From Ecdyonurus torrentis (Eukaryota > Arthropoda > Insecta > Ephemeroptera > Heptageniidae): a stretch of 64,000 nucleotides of DNA. The stretch is taken from assembly GCA_949318235.1 (NCBI GenBank), contig OX439132.1:28260243-28324242 (forward strand). Reading direction: 5' to 3'. Shown here one piece after another: positions 1 through 11,573 of the stretch (position 1 is the stretch's first letter; each line of letters opens with the position of its first letter). Position numbers and translations under genes: made by a program. The notes under the pieces were generated by a model that did not search any database, was not told the origin of the DNA, and saw only the letters and a list, made by a program, of their open reading frames with translations.

Positions 1-572
1 ATTTTGTATCCTTGCATTGTTGCGGCGAAAATTTGAATTGCATCATTAAGGGATCCTTTTTTTAACAAGAGCTTCCAATCCTGTTTATATATCCATGGCC
101 AGAACAGAAAACCATGTCATCTTTAAAGTGAGAGATAGCTTGCTGCTTTCTCAAAGTTTTCTCTCACTTTTACCATTGCATGATTTCCGTTTCCAGCACT
201 TCCTTTTCTGGGGGGCTGTTCCCTAGGCTTTCGTTTCAATTCTCGGTATTGAGATCCATAAGCTCCAACAATGAATTCGGTGCCGAGAAGTGAAACAAGA
301 GCTTACGGAACACCCCTCCTGGTCTTTAGACGTTCAAATATAACATTCCATTATATAAACATAAACAATTGAATCCAATTTTTAAAAAATTAATTAAGGG
401 CCAAAGGTTCAAATGAAATTTCTCTTTGCAATATTTTATTCCCATTCCAGTTTATTTATGCTTATTTATTTATTACAAGTATATAATCTATTACTTTTCT
501 TTGATTTGCACAACATGATATATATTATTGTTCAAACATAACAATTTGTGTGTTGCTCTTTTGTGTTACCAG
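1..572 (+). other. MFAP1: intron upstream of the last MFAP1 exon (partial)
   Basis: This is the 3' part of an MFAP1 intron and its start is outside the window. Positions 1-330 are distinctly less AT-rich than the rest and contain no (AT)n or (GA)n runs. Positions 331-572 are ordinary AT-rich intron ending in the acceptor used by the exon at 573. No further MFAP1 coding block was recognised here. Confidence 0.7.
126..302 (-). pseudogene. possible decayed coding fragment inside the MFAP1 intron, antisense
   Basis: On the minus strand an open stretch of 59 codons runs between stops at 303-305 and 123-125. It contains LGTEFIVGAYGSQYRELKRK and a Lys/Arg-rich continuation. A second open stretch in another minus frame (about 1-115) reads FWPWIYKQDWKLLLKKG and SLNDAIQIFAATMQGYK. 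The base composition is unlike the surrounding intron. I do not recognise the family. An old transposon or retroelement fragment, interrupted by stops and frame changes, is the simplest reading, but chance open frames in a GC-richer patch cannot be excluded. Confidence 0.2.
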
Positions 573-809
573 AACAATGAGGAAGATGTATTCAAGCGTG
601 ACTTCTCTGCTGCTACTCTTGAAGATCACTTTGACAAGTCAGTGCTGCCTAAGGTGATGCAGGTGAAGAACTTTGGACGTTCTGGACGTACCAAGTACAC
701 TCATCTTGTTGACCAGGACACCACACAATTTGACTCTCCTTGGGCACAAGACAATCTCAATAACAAGACAGGAGTGTTCAGATCAGCTGCTAGTACTAGC
801 AAGAGTTAA
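573..809 (+). CDS. MFAP1: MFAP1 homologue, last coding exon (C-terminal part)
   Basis: This exon encodes the final 78 residues of microfibrillar-associated protein 1. Despite its name, MFAP1 is a nuclear component of the activated spliceosome (B complex) needed for pre-mRNA splicing. What is seen: after an intronic acceptor (pyrimidine-poor, ending TTACCAG at 572) the frame reads [20 protein letters not shown], then the very conserved block [20 protein letters not shown], then [13 protein letters not shown], and ends at TAA 807-809. The [36 protein letters not shown] and FDS-W blocks are, from memory of the family, diagnostic for the MFAP1 C-terminus. The first ATG of the open frame (528) is intronic and is not the start. 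The upstream exons lie outside the window. The last 15 or so residues ([15 protein letters not shown]) are poorly conserved and shorter than the vertebrate tail. The exon is far less AT-rich than its flanks. Confidence 0.93.
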   Translation, partial: NNEEDVFKRDFSAATLEDHFDKSVLPKVMQVKNFGRSGRTKYTHLVDQDTTQFDSPWAQDNLNNKTGVFRSAASTSKS

Positions 810-1790
810 AGGTATGTGAAAAACAAAGAACAAATATAATATTGATGTTAGCAATATGTGTAACTCGTTTTTTTGTCACGCGAATCAAAATGTGTAAGTC
901 AAGCGCCATCTCCGTTACATTCAGAAAAGACTTGCACATTTTGCTTCGCTTGACAAAAAACAAGTTCCAACATCAATATCCACTATTTATGATTTTCTGT
1001 GTGGATATAACAACTTTTATGTTGTCAATACTGTACATAATTAGGTACTGTATTAAGTATCACTAGGACATATAAATTTCTTAGTTTGAAGATATTAAAT
1101 AAGAGAGAAAGGAATTCCATTATCATGCAGAATTTTCAACAGACGTGAAAAATACTGTGTGGTGATAAAATCGTGTTCTTTTCTATTTAATACTGAATGT
1201 ACTGCAATATTATCAAGGTGCCCCATAATAATAATATGGTGCATAAATATAATTAAAGGAAGAACTCTGTAAAATAGAAGAATACAGTAGAGGTTTCAAT
1301 ACTAATTTTAACTTTTAAAAGGTAAGTTCTTGTTCATATTTTTTCTTTGAAACCAGTTCTTCTCATTACTATTACAAAGTTTAATCCCTTTTCAATAACT
1401 ATTCATTGTAAATTGTAATAACATTTTTTCTAATAGTTTTGTCATTTATTTTGATTTCAGATATTGACTGTTCAAGTGAAGATTCAGCAAAACAATATGG
1501 ACTTTCACATTTACATTCTAAATGTGTTTTTAAATATTCTAATTTTGTGCATAACAACATTTAGCTAATGCATTTAAATGGGTCAAATTTTGTAATGCAA
1601 AATATTTAAAAACTCTTTTAGATCTAGTGTTTCTAAATTTTAATCCGTATTTGTGTTTGGTTTATTTATAAGAGTTGATATAAATTGTGTATATATATTT
1701 CTTTCTTTATTTGTATATTGTGATGTTTTTCATCTTAAAATTTAAGATTTAGTAATAAAATAATGTGTTAAACACTGAAATTATGCCAAT
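810..1790 (+). other. MFAP1: probable MFAP1 3' UTR with a possible 3'-UTR intron
   Basis: Two bases after the MFAP1 stop codon the sequence reads AAAG/GTATGTG, a near-ideal splice donor (GT at 812). A plausible acceptor TTTTGATTTCAG ends at 1460. If this pair is used, the intron is 812-1460 and the final non-coding exon starts at 1461. An AATAAA hexamer at 1754-1759 would then serve as the poly(A) signal. If the donor is not used, the same AATAAA could still end an unspliced 3' UTR. A second acceptor/donor pair (TCTAG ending 1901; TTACAG/GTAAGA at 1927/1928) could bound a 26-nt mini-exon, but this is weak. Confidence 0.45.
1754..1759 (+). terminator. candidate poly(A) signal AATAAA
   Basis: This is the first clean AATAAA downstream of the MFAP1 stop codon, about 945 bp away, or about 300 bp downstream if the putative 3' UTR intron is removed. 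In DNA this AT-rich the hexamer is common by chance, so position relative to the gene is the only support. Confidence 0.35.
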
Positions 1791-2092
1791 TTATTAACTA
1801 CGGCTGTTAAAGTTTATTCAATTAGAAGACTTCAATTAAAGTCTTTAGTTAATTGCTATATTAATAGTAAAAGTATGCATTTATTTATGTTTTGTATCTA
1901 GTGGAAGCAAAAGAAAGGAAATTACAGGTAAGATGTTTTTTTCCTAAATAGATTAGTAAATTGATAAGGGAAAAGGGAAAGATACTAAAGAAATTTGATT
2001 TTATCTTCAAAATAATGCACAAGAAGTAATATAAGTCTCATAAATACTTAATCATTTTTCAGCCAATTTTTTCAAAGCAATACGCAACCGTA

Positions 2093-2437
2093 AAAATAAG
2101 TACTTTTTTGTTCTTCTCTAAAATAATTCAATAGAAATAAGTTGTTTATTTATTTGACTTTACTAGCTTGCAGTATAAGAGAGCCCCACAAGGGTAAAGA
2201 GACAAAGTATGACATAGTAGATTTCCTTGACGTACTATGTGTGTAAAAAATCTGTACACCTTCTCAGGCAAACTTAGCAGGTTAAGTGAGGGGCACAAAC
2301 CTTTTACTTGTAGTAGAGGGGCGTGTACTCTATATGGTTACCTTCGACGAGCTCACTTATCCTGTGGACTAGAAAAGTCAAATAAACCACTGATTTCTAG
2401 TGATATGTTTTAGAGAAGAACTAAAAATGCTTATTTT
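2093..2437. mobile_element. foldback/MITE-like element with long imperfect terminal inverted repeats, TA target duplication
   Basis: The left end begins AAAATAAGTACTTTTTTGTT and the right end, read on the other strand, begins AAAATAAGCATTTTTAGTT. Both continue with a shared TTCTTCTCTAAAA, ATAGAAAT/CTAGAAAT, TTTATTTGACTTT and CTAG block. Similarity goes on past 90 bp (CAGTATAAGAGAGC versus CAGGATAAGTGAGC), so most of the 345 bp can fold into one hairpin. Direct TA dinucleotides flank it at 2091-2092 and 2438-2439, the target duplication expected for Tc1/mariner-type insertion. There is no coding capacity, so it is non-autonomous. The interior holds further small inverted pairs (ACATAGTA with TACTATGT). 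Confidence 0.7.
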
Positions 2438-2961
2438 TAGGACTAAGGACTAAGTAAAAGGCCTTGGGTTATTGACAATGTTAGCAATTATTTTATATTA
2501 TTATTATTCAAACATAAAAATTTCTGCTGGGGAAACTGGTCTTGAAAACATCTGACTTATTGTGTTAACGTTTCCCCAGAGAATCCATAGATATAACTTT
2601 TGGAAACATGATCAATGCTGTCAGATTTTTTCAGAGCCAGTGTACATTTAATCTAGCATAGAACCACACAGTACTATAGATACTGTGCATCAAACTCTAG
2701 TTCATAATAAATGACAAAGTAAAACAGTTTAATTGTAGTTTTCAGGCATACTATATTTTCTTAACAAGTAAAAATTTGAAAGCGCCGCCACTTGGGTGGT
2801 TGAGATGACGCCGATGATGCTCACTAGATGTCTAATTTGAACCAACATGAAAATCAAAGTTTTAAATAATTATATTGTGTACATACACTTTACTAATAAA
2901 TTTACCTGATAACATAATAACACGTAGCTTTTTAAATAGATAAATATGCGGCTAAAATTTC

Positions 2962-3000
<39 letters not shown>

Positions 3001-3961
3001 GTATTCCTTCCCCTCAAAATCTATAATAATTTTTTATTAATAACTTATCAAAATCGACTTTTAACTGGAGACGCTAAAATAATTATCTGATAAATATTTA
3101 AGGTTTCTTCTTGTCTTGTCTTTTTATTATATTATTTTTATTTTTATATGTATAAAAAATAATATTATATTCATTGGATTGCTCCCCTCTAATATCTATC
3201 ATTTAAAAGTGGAAGTATAAATTAAAAATAACTCAATTAAAAACAAGCAAATAAAAAAGTGAGGAGTTTAGTTACAAAAAAAAAAAAAAAAAAAAAAAAA
3301 AATTCTTAAGATACTAATTAAGTTGGGTGAAGTCAAGCAAGTGAAAAAGTTTTCGTTTTTCGTTAGGCATCTCGTCAAGTGCTTTTTGTAAAACGATCTT
3401 TTAAACTCATCATCGAGTTTTGAGCGAGAGTGAAAAGAGAAAAAGAGAAAAGCAGCAGCAGCTATAGTAGTCGTCGTCGTATATGTTTTTGGCAAAAGTT
3501 TTAGTTTTTATATACTTCACAGTTCACACAACTTTTCAGCTGGCTCAAGTATATACCCCAGATCAGGGGGCTTTTCTTTTCTCCTGCACACTTTCGTAAC
3601 TTCGACAATATTTTTATATAGAATTATATAAAATGAATTAACTAAAAGTAACATTAAAAAAAGAAAAAAAAAAAAAAAAAAGTTATGGGCACCTGACACT
3701 TATACTATGTATATTATAATAGAAATATATGCCGTGGAAATATATTGTATAATTATAACAATAAGCAAGAAAACAATTTTTAAATATGTCAAAGTATTAA
3801 TTATAGCCATAGACCATATAAAACAACATACGCTTTTTAATGAATAAACACGAAATGGGATCTTCAAAACTGTTGACAATTCTTACTAGAATCTAGAATG
3901 TTAATGTAACCCTACGAAAGAGCGTAAAAATACTGTAAAGTATGCAATTTGCGTGAAAATT

Positions 3962-3985
3962 CATGTTTCTGACGTCAGAAACATG
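3962..3985. promoter_or_regulatory. 24-bp perfect palindrome centred on a CRE (TGACGTCA)
   Basis: The arm CATGTTTCTGAC is followed directly by its exact complement GTCAGAAACATG with no spacer. The centre is TGACGTCA, the full consensus site for CREB/ATF bZIP dimers. Perfect 24-bp palindromes with mixed base composition are not expected from AT-rich background. It could be a binding site or a tiny hairpin relic. Confidence 0.4.
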
Positions 3986-4769
3986 CATAAATTAGTATGA
4001 AAATGTTGTGCGGGTTGCATAAATCGAATTTTCTGATCACTGCTACGGGGTTACTGTTGGGTTTTGAGACAAACTAAAGTTATTTATGTAAATCCCATGA
4101 AGTGTTTTGTGATATAAATGCTTATGTTTTTCTCTGGTCTATTCCTTTATGTATATTTTTTCGTATTAGAGTACAAAACATATAAGCGTTTATTTATATT
4201 ATAGAATTACGAAGATGTCGTTCAAAAAGTATCGTAGCTGTTTAAACGGTTTACAATTAAACACCAAGAACAAAGAGAGAGGAAAAAAAAAATGCTATCA
4301 GAAAGGCTATACACAAAACTCAAATGAAACTCGACTAATATGGGTGTTTCTTTTTTCTATCATTGGTAGTACGTGACCGCAACCTAAGCCGAAGTATTAT
4401 TTTGTCCGCATTTTCACACAGTTGTATAAAGGAAGGGGAAGAAAAAGGAAGAAAAAAAAATCGAAGCAAATCTTTGAGTAGATACGTATAGGGGATGATC
4501 TTTTTATACAATATTTGATTAAAACAGTACAAACATTTCTTAAATGATTTAATTGGGTATTTAAAAAAATAAAAAAAAACGTCCGCAATTGATTTCTGCA
4601 GGTTTAATTTTTAATACGTGTGTTTTCAAAAACCACATTTAATAATTCCTGAAAATAATTAATTTCTTCAAAAAAGGAAAAAAATAAAATTGTATAGAAT
4701 TTACATCATTTTTAAACATGTATTTTAAGAAAGCAACACGGTTAAAAAGCAATATATTAAAAATGTAAT

Positions 4770-4980
4770 AAGTTTACGTATAATGTGGAGCAAGAGCTAG
4801 TATAGTGAGAAAGAAAAGAGTTCTTATTGTGTGGTAAAGTGGCGGCGCTACAGCTTTTGTCGTTATGTCGCGGGCGCCGTACACAATCGTCAATAAAACG
4901 ACCCCATATAAAACCAACCCTTAGTTAAAACTACATTCGTTTAGGACACTATGCACTAAAAACGTTTAACATGGAGTGAA
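4770..4980. promoter_or_regulatory. GC-richer island, candidate cis-regulatory element
   Basis: This is a patch of complex, less AT-rich sequence (GTGGCGGCGCTACAG, GTCGCGGGCGCCGTAC) in a very AT-rich context, immediately followed by a GA-rich run at 4984-5008. It has no coding frame of note. The regulatory role is inferred from composition alone. Confidence 0.25.
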
Positions 4981-5500
4981 CGACGAGAGAGAAAGAGAGA
5001 GAGAGAGGCCATTAGGGGGTGATAAAAATCTGCTCCCCTATTACATGTTAGATGTATAAGCTGTTAATGATCTTGAAACATAATTATATATACTTAGTAA
5101 TTAATAATCATTATTATTATTATAGCATAATTTATTTTGGGATTTGTTTTTGTTTTTAAAATTTTGTAAAAAAAAAAAGGTATTTAATATTGCATGTATG
5201 AATTTTGTTATATAATAATAAATAAAATTTATGTTTTATATCGTTTTCAGAATCTTTTGTAACAATAATAATAAAAATTTAAAGCTAATCTTCATTCTAT
5301 ATACGTTGTTGATTTTCACGTTATATTAGGCTATTAATGAATTGCTATAATATAGAAATTTATTAGCCAAATATTTAAAAAAACAAAAACATACTCTTTC
5401 CAGTAAAAAAAAAAAAGAAAAAAAAGCATGCATATAGTAAAATGTTGCACTTTTTAGTCATATTGATTCAGTATAATATAAATAACTGTCTTTATAAGTA

Positions 5501-5831
5501 AGGGAGTAGGGTACCGACGTCAGCCATTAGACTCAAACTTTTATCGTCCAAAAAATCTGAAATTTTGCACAATGATACTTCAGCTTATGAAAATTTCAAA
5601 TATAACAAAATTTTGGGGGGTCACCGTGCAAATTCAATTTACATGATTTTTTGAAATTTTAAGCCCACAAAGCCCAATGTTAATTTCAATAATTTTTTTC
5701 ATTTTTTCGGGACGGTCAAACATCTTGAAATTTTATTACGACTAGGTGTGACCCTTAGCTACACAATGACACCAAATTTAGACCCAAAACACTTCTAGTT
5801 TTAGAGATATAAGGTCGGTACCCTACTCCCT
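5501..5831. mobile_element. mariner-type MITE with perfect 18-bp terminal inverted repeats and TA target duplication
   Basis: The left terminus AGGGAGTAGGGTACCGAC (5501-5518) is exactly complementary to the right terminus GTCGGTACCCTACTCCCT (5814-5831). TA dinucleotides flank both ends (5499-5500 and 5832-5833), matching the TA target duplication of Tc1/mariner superfamily transposases. The 331-bp body is moderately AT-rich, free of microsatellites and without an open frame, so it must have been mobilised in trans. Intact termini suggest a fairly recent insertion or a well-preserved copy. Confidence 0.85.
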
Positions 5832-5833
5832 TA

Positions 5834-7500
5834 TAAAGAAAAAAAAAATTGAAAGGTCGAGGAGGCCTGCTGACAAGTGTCTGGCCCACTCTTATACCGA
5901 AATTTATAGAGTTCCTAAAATTTCAGGAAGCCTATGTTCAAATCAATAAAATGAAAAAAAATGTATACCTACTAAAAAAAAAAAAAAAAAAAAAAAAGCG
6001 CAAAAATATAATGACAGCGAGTTAATTATAATATATTAATATTTTTTTCTACTATATTTATTTAGTTAATAATGATATTAACAGAGTGTAATAGTGATTT
6101 ATATTAAATATTGTCAGTACCGCATGCATGCATAATATAATAATCTATAGTTCATATACAATGTTGGCAGCCAGGCAGAATTATATTATTATAGCTTTGA
6201 TATATTTCTATAATTGCAGCATAATTAAGTATAGACTGCATAACATCATCAGCTGCCTTTGTTGTAAGTGACTGCTATATATAATATGTGCATATAACAG
6301 AGTATTGATCTTTACTTATGTAATTGGGTCATAATATAATATATAAAATATATTACCGAAGCTTATTATATACAGTATCTATATATACCAAGAATTATTG
6401 ATGTAATTAATAAATTTGGATTAGCTTTTGTTTTAAGGGATATCTCTGATTTAACATTTTTATACGAAGAAAAAAATGATAATGTGTATACATAATAAGC
6501 ATTTAAACCATAATAAAAGTTGTTTTTTAAATTGCGCTCTATTTATATAAATACATGTAAAATAATTAAGATATTTAACAAAAAAAATTAATGTAAATTA
6601 ATTTCACTTGAAATGTTATTATTATAAACAAAACTATATACAATATTATGTGAAATGTGATTCTTGACTTATTTCAGTTGTTTAAAACAATGTAATTTAG
6701 TGTAATAAGAGAAGAGAGAGAGAGAGAAAGAGAGAGGGAGAGAGAGAAGTCTCGTTTAATTAATGAGACGTTTTGTTCTACCCACGTTTAATAAACTTTA
6801 GCCTCTTCTCTTTTCATATTATAACTTTTCAACCACGCACTATACAGATTTTATAAAGAAACATAAATTATTTTTTTAAATTTTAAAAAAATATTATGAC
6901 TATTTTTTTCCTTCTTCTTCTTCTTTAAAAAAAATCATTTAAAATTTTATATAATATGTATGAAATTTACAAAATGCTATTTCTTTTAAAGCTAAATAAT
7001 TAATAAAATTTTATACTATTACAAAATAATAAAAAGTGCTCTTGAAAATAATTCATGGAAAATTTAAGCGAAGAGCTTGATTTTATATACATAACACACA
7101 CAGTTAGGTGTATTTGCGCGTTTGTATGTGGAAGTGTAAAAAACAAGTTTTAATTGTTTGAACTTTATTTAAAATTAAAAGGATTTTTCTCCCCCTCTCT
7201 CACTTGCTACTTTTTTTTTGTATTCTTGTTTACCTTACATAATACGTTTTCTCTTTCTCTCTCTAAATGATATACCACACTCACTGACGATAATAAACTT
7301 TATATCAAGTTTAATATACAAAAACATCTCTCTCTCTCTCTCTCTCTTGCTCTCTTTTGCACATTTAACTTATTTTTGTGGCTCATTTCATTTCCTGTGA
7401 TCTCTCGCAAAAGCAAAGAGTTCCGGTTCCGGGGGTGTTCGCTTAATACTCACCCCCATCTACCTCCCCCTATACACCAATCCCCAAGCCATTAGCATTA
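5834..7500. other. gene-free AT-rich interval
   Basis: Contains A runs (5838-5848, 5973-5996), a GA-rich imperfect array at 6713-6749 followed by an almost palindromic GTCTCGTTTAATTAATGAGAC, a CTTCTTCTT run near 6911-6925 and a (CT)n run at 7328-7348. The stretch 5850-5940 is GC-richer and may be a fragment of another repeat. No coding exon was recognised. Confidence 0.55.
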
Positions 7501-7611
<111 letters not shown>

Positions 7612-8279
7612 TTTTTGCTTCTCCAGGGCGGAAACTTTATAGCTAGAAGCCAGGAAACTTCGTAATGTGCCGAGTTACACTCTTCGCTTTTTCACGTCGC
7701 AATTAGTGTAGTTATAATGTTGCGACAAGAATGAAATATTTAAGTTTTAAAATGTATATATACCTTTTTTTTAATATTACATGTATAAATATCATTTAAT
7801 TTCATATAAATGTTTAAGTGTTGATTCTTAAATTAAATATGAGTTTTAGAAAATTTAAAGTGGTTTTACTTACATATACAGACAGACCTTTTTGTTTGTT
7901 CCGGAAAAAAAAAGAGGCATAAAAAAAGCTTTCATTTTTTAAGTGCAATTATATAAAATATTTTTATATTAAGAAATGTTCATTTAGCATGTTCTTCATT
8001 GGTTTAATACGGATGCGTAATTCAACATTAAAAAAATATATAGTTTTAAATTTTACTTATATACAAACAAATCAGTAAAATTTACGATATAAAGTTTAAC
8101 GTATAATAAAGGCTTATTTTAATAACATTACATACATGTATTTAAATGATCATTTATATTTACTCATTTATTTCATTATTTATTTAGTAATTTATTTATA
8201 CAATTAGCCTCGTATAGATCGTGGTGGGACGATTTTGACATATTATATGTTTTAATATATTTTTATTTTATCCATAAGA

Positions 8280-8580
8280 TTTTTTTTTAGAGAATCGAGA
8301 TATAAAAATACCTCTCTCTCTCTCACACTTAGATCTCAGTGCTGATCTCCTGATCTGCACTCATCATTATTCAGATTGATGTTATCAGTATAACAGCAGA
8401 GCAGAGCAGCTTAGCTATAGGCAGTGCAATGTGTGGCGAGAAGTTACACTGATCAAATCTCGAGTCTCCCGCACGGCACGACTCATTAACGTGAACCAAT
8501 TAAAACAGGAACGCCCACCCCAGCCGCTTGTCCAACATGACGCCAAATTGAAAATGGTAATTTACTATACCCCACCTCAA
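8280..8580. promoter_or_regulatory. GC-richer island next to a CT run, candidate enhancer
   Basis: A short CT run (8313-8325) leads into about 250 bp of complex sequence with repeated GATCTC/CTGATCTG words, AGCAGAGCAGAGCAG, CTCATTAACGTGAACCAATTAAAAC (broken here by its CCAAT core) and a C-rich tail. Homeodomain-like ATTAA cores are present. There is no long open frame. Function is inferred from composition and setting only. Confidence 0.3.
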
Positions 8581-8854
8581 TTTATATAATTTTTTTTTTT
8601 ATTAGAGAATATTATTATATATACACAGTACACACACACATTTTATTATAAGAAAACAAAAGTCTATATAGTATTTTAAGTTATGTAATAATTCTGCCAA
8701 GAAATGAAATACAACTTAATTGAATTAATTAGTATAAATATATTTATGTTAATTATATAAAACTAGAATGATCAATTTAATTATTTCGTTACTTTTTTTT
8801 CAAGTTTTTTTTATTTATTTATTTATATCATGCGTATATAACAATTTTTATTAG

Positions 8855-8861
8855 TATATAT

Positions 8862-8936
<75 letters not shown>
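8855..8936. repeat. (AT)n microsatellite
   Basis: Near-perfect TA repeat of about 82 bp with one phase break near 8872. Confidence 0.97.
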
Positions 8937-8944
<8 letters not shown>

Positions 8945-9615
8945 ATGCGACGGGGAGAAATTCAAATCCGAGAACAAGTTTGATAGCACAACATTTATGT
9001 TTTTTTTTTTTTTATTATTTTTTTTTTTAATATTGCATTTGAGTGAGTTGCATAAAAGTACAACGATATATAATAGAATTATATTGTATTAGGTATATGA
9101 TCGCATTGATATTGTGTACAAAAAAGCAGCATGATTGAGTATATAAATATAGCATTATAATTATAAGCATTTTTGGCCTTTTTCGCATATGATTTTTTTT
9201 CTATATGTTCACAGTTCATTAAAACGCTTTAAAACATTGGTTTTTATTTTATACAAATCACGAGATTGGATACTTGCAAAAATAATATATAAATATAAAT
9301 ATGCATTGAAACCCTTAGTTCTTCCAGTTTTATGTGCATAGTTTTTATCTATAACTCAAATTAAATTACATACAAATAATACACAATTTAACCCTTATAG
9401 AGGGTCTAGTTCCAGTTTCAAAAAAGTTTTAGTATAGTAGAAAAAAAAAAACAGTCTTTGAACTGAATTGAAGGACATAAGACATAAATAAAAAAAAATC
9501 CAACTTATGCAACCAGCACAACATTTTCTTTGAATACCTTCAGAGTATATGACATCATGGTGAGACAAAAATCCCTCGCAGATTTCTACATTGTATGCAG
9601 TATGCACATTTGGGT

Positions 9616-9637
9616 CTTGATGAAAATTTTCATCAAG
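9616..9637. repeat. 22-bp perfect palindrome
   Basis: The arm CTTGATGAAAA is followed immediately by its complement TTTTCATCAAG. It lies in a GC-richer patch (9500-9690). No regulatory protein is assigned. Confidence 0.5.
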
Positions 9638-10789
9638 TTTCGAAGGTTTGATTTGGTTTTTTAATAATTTAAAAGAGCACACTGTTAGGTCCATGGTTAG
9701 ACCTATATATAATTAGTATTTTTTGTTATTGTTTTACTCAACATATGTTGAAGCGCAAGTTTAATCTATGAGTGCAGCCACCCAACAAAAACTAAAGAAA
9801 AATCAAATAAGAGAATATAAAAATATGAAAGCGCAATGATTACAAACAAAGGAATGAAATTATTTTATTTTTCACAAATTGAACATAATTATATATATAT
9901 ATATATATATATTAAGATTTTTTTTTAATTATAAAACGCTATGCAAAAATTGTATAACTGTTTCCCATAAAATGAACCGAATGAAGTATAATAATATTAT
10001 ATTGAATTATGGGTTTTTATTTGTTGCAGCATCAAATAAACTGCGTGATAAATGAAGCACCACAAAAAGTATAGGTGAAGACACTCGGATAAATCCTATA
10101 ATTCATCCGCAGAGCACTGCAGTTAATATACGGTAAGGTGGTTTAATTTTTTTTTCTTTATATTTCATAAGATTTTACTGTTTCATATGAATTTTGCGAT
10201 GAAATAGGTGCATTCTATTGATTTATTTATTGAAGATTCATGAATATAATAGACGATATTTTAAATTAAGAATTCAATTTGCCCTTGAATAGATACAGTA
10301 TAAAAACAGGCTAATACTGTATCTATACTGCTGTAATTACATAATATTTGGATTAAAGTATCAAATTATGTTGTTTTTTTATTTTATTTTTATTATTATT
10401 TATGAAGCTACATATTTATTTGTACGTATATTGAGACTATTGAGAGTATATTTGTTAAAAATAAGTATACAAAATATTTTAAAAGTATTATCTTTATATT
10501 ATACTTTGTATACGTTTAAGTGTTATAAATTTGGTTCTTGACGAATGCGAATTAAAAAAAAAAAAAAAAAAAAAAAAAGCAAATTGAAAAGCCTGTTGCG
10601 TGAATCTTGCTATATTCACCCAACATATAAATAAAATATAAAAGCTGTTTAAAACAATAATAAAAATCGGAATCACAATAATAATAATTTTAACTCGTTA
10701 CTATACACAAATTGATGTTAAAGAAACAATAAAATAAAGAAATAATAATATTAAGAAAGAGATATATATAAAAAGAGCCGAGTATATTT

Positions 10790-11010
10790 CTTGTCTGGGC
10801 TTTCAGCCAAATGGTTTTGATGATAAAATCCTATTAAAGTGCGAGCAGTGAAGGAACAGGTTTGGCGGCAAGTGCTTGCTTGTCTGTCCGTCAGACCTCC
10901 GCGGTGGCTCGCGATCCAGTGCAGAGATTAAGTGACTAACGTATATATAAGAGCCGCGCCCTCCTTCTCTTTTATATAATAAATATTTTTTTCTCTCATT
11001 CAAAGCATCG
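10790..11010. promoter_or_regulatory. GC-richer island, candidate cis-regulatory element or cryptic promoter
   Basis: Complex sequence with GGCGGCAAGTGCTTGCTTG, CCTCCGCGGTGGCTCGCGATC and, 30-40 bp downstream, a TATATATAAGAGCCGCGCC block that resembles a TATA box. No downstream exon can be supported, so promoter function is speculative. Confidence 0.25.
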
Positions 11011-11473
11011 CACGTGGGACGCTAACTTAATAAGTGAATTAACAAACTGGACTGCAAAACTGGTATCACTTTTGGTAATATCACTACCTGTAATTGAAAA
11101 AATAAAACAATCAAATGGCTAAATCAAAGCCTATATGAGATTATATGTATAATATACAATATTATATTATATCAATATCACAAAAATAGACCGATTACAA
11201 AAAAAAAAGCATGGTGCACAGCACAACCTATAATTGAAATCTTCTATAAATTAGGAACATAAATGTATCATAAATTACACAATTTCTTTTAAATAAAATC
11301 AAAATCTTTGTTTAATTTTTTTATTTTATTTTTATGAGAGTGATTAATTATTGTCACATAATAACTACTAATTAATATTAGTAACCTTCAGCATATTGAT
11401 ATGTGCCTGGGAAAAGAAATAAAAAACATATATAGAGATTTATTTTATTTCACCTAAAAATAATTGCTTTAAT

Positions 11474-11573
<100 letters not shown>

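Larger units (their letters stand above)
2440..5498. other. gene-free AT-rich interval
   Basis: No exon was recognised. It holds an (AT)n array at 2965-2997, a 27-base poly(A) run at 3276-3302, several shorter A runs (3655-3680, 4567-4580, 5162-5172, 5405-5426), a 24-bp palindrome at 3962-3985 and a small GC-richer island around 4770-5030 ending in a short GA run (4984-5008). The tract 3420-3480 ends in a short run of CGT/CGA triplets. The only open frames are low-complexity or very short. Confidence 0.6.

Noticed and set aside
3276..3302. Poly(A) tracts (3276, 10554, 22273, 25460, 29095, 33710, 58188) as retrotransposon tails
   Set aside because: No element body, promoter boxes or target duplications could be recognised next to them. 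Simple slippage tracts are sufficient.
9395..9694. 99-codon minus-strand frame with several Cys and His residues
   Set aside because: The central part is compositionally plausible, but there is no recognised domain, no splice signals and the C-terminal part is a poly-Phe run from an A tract.
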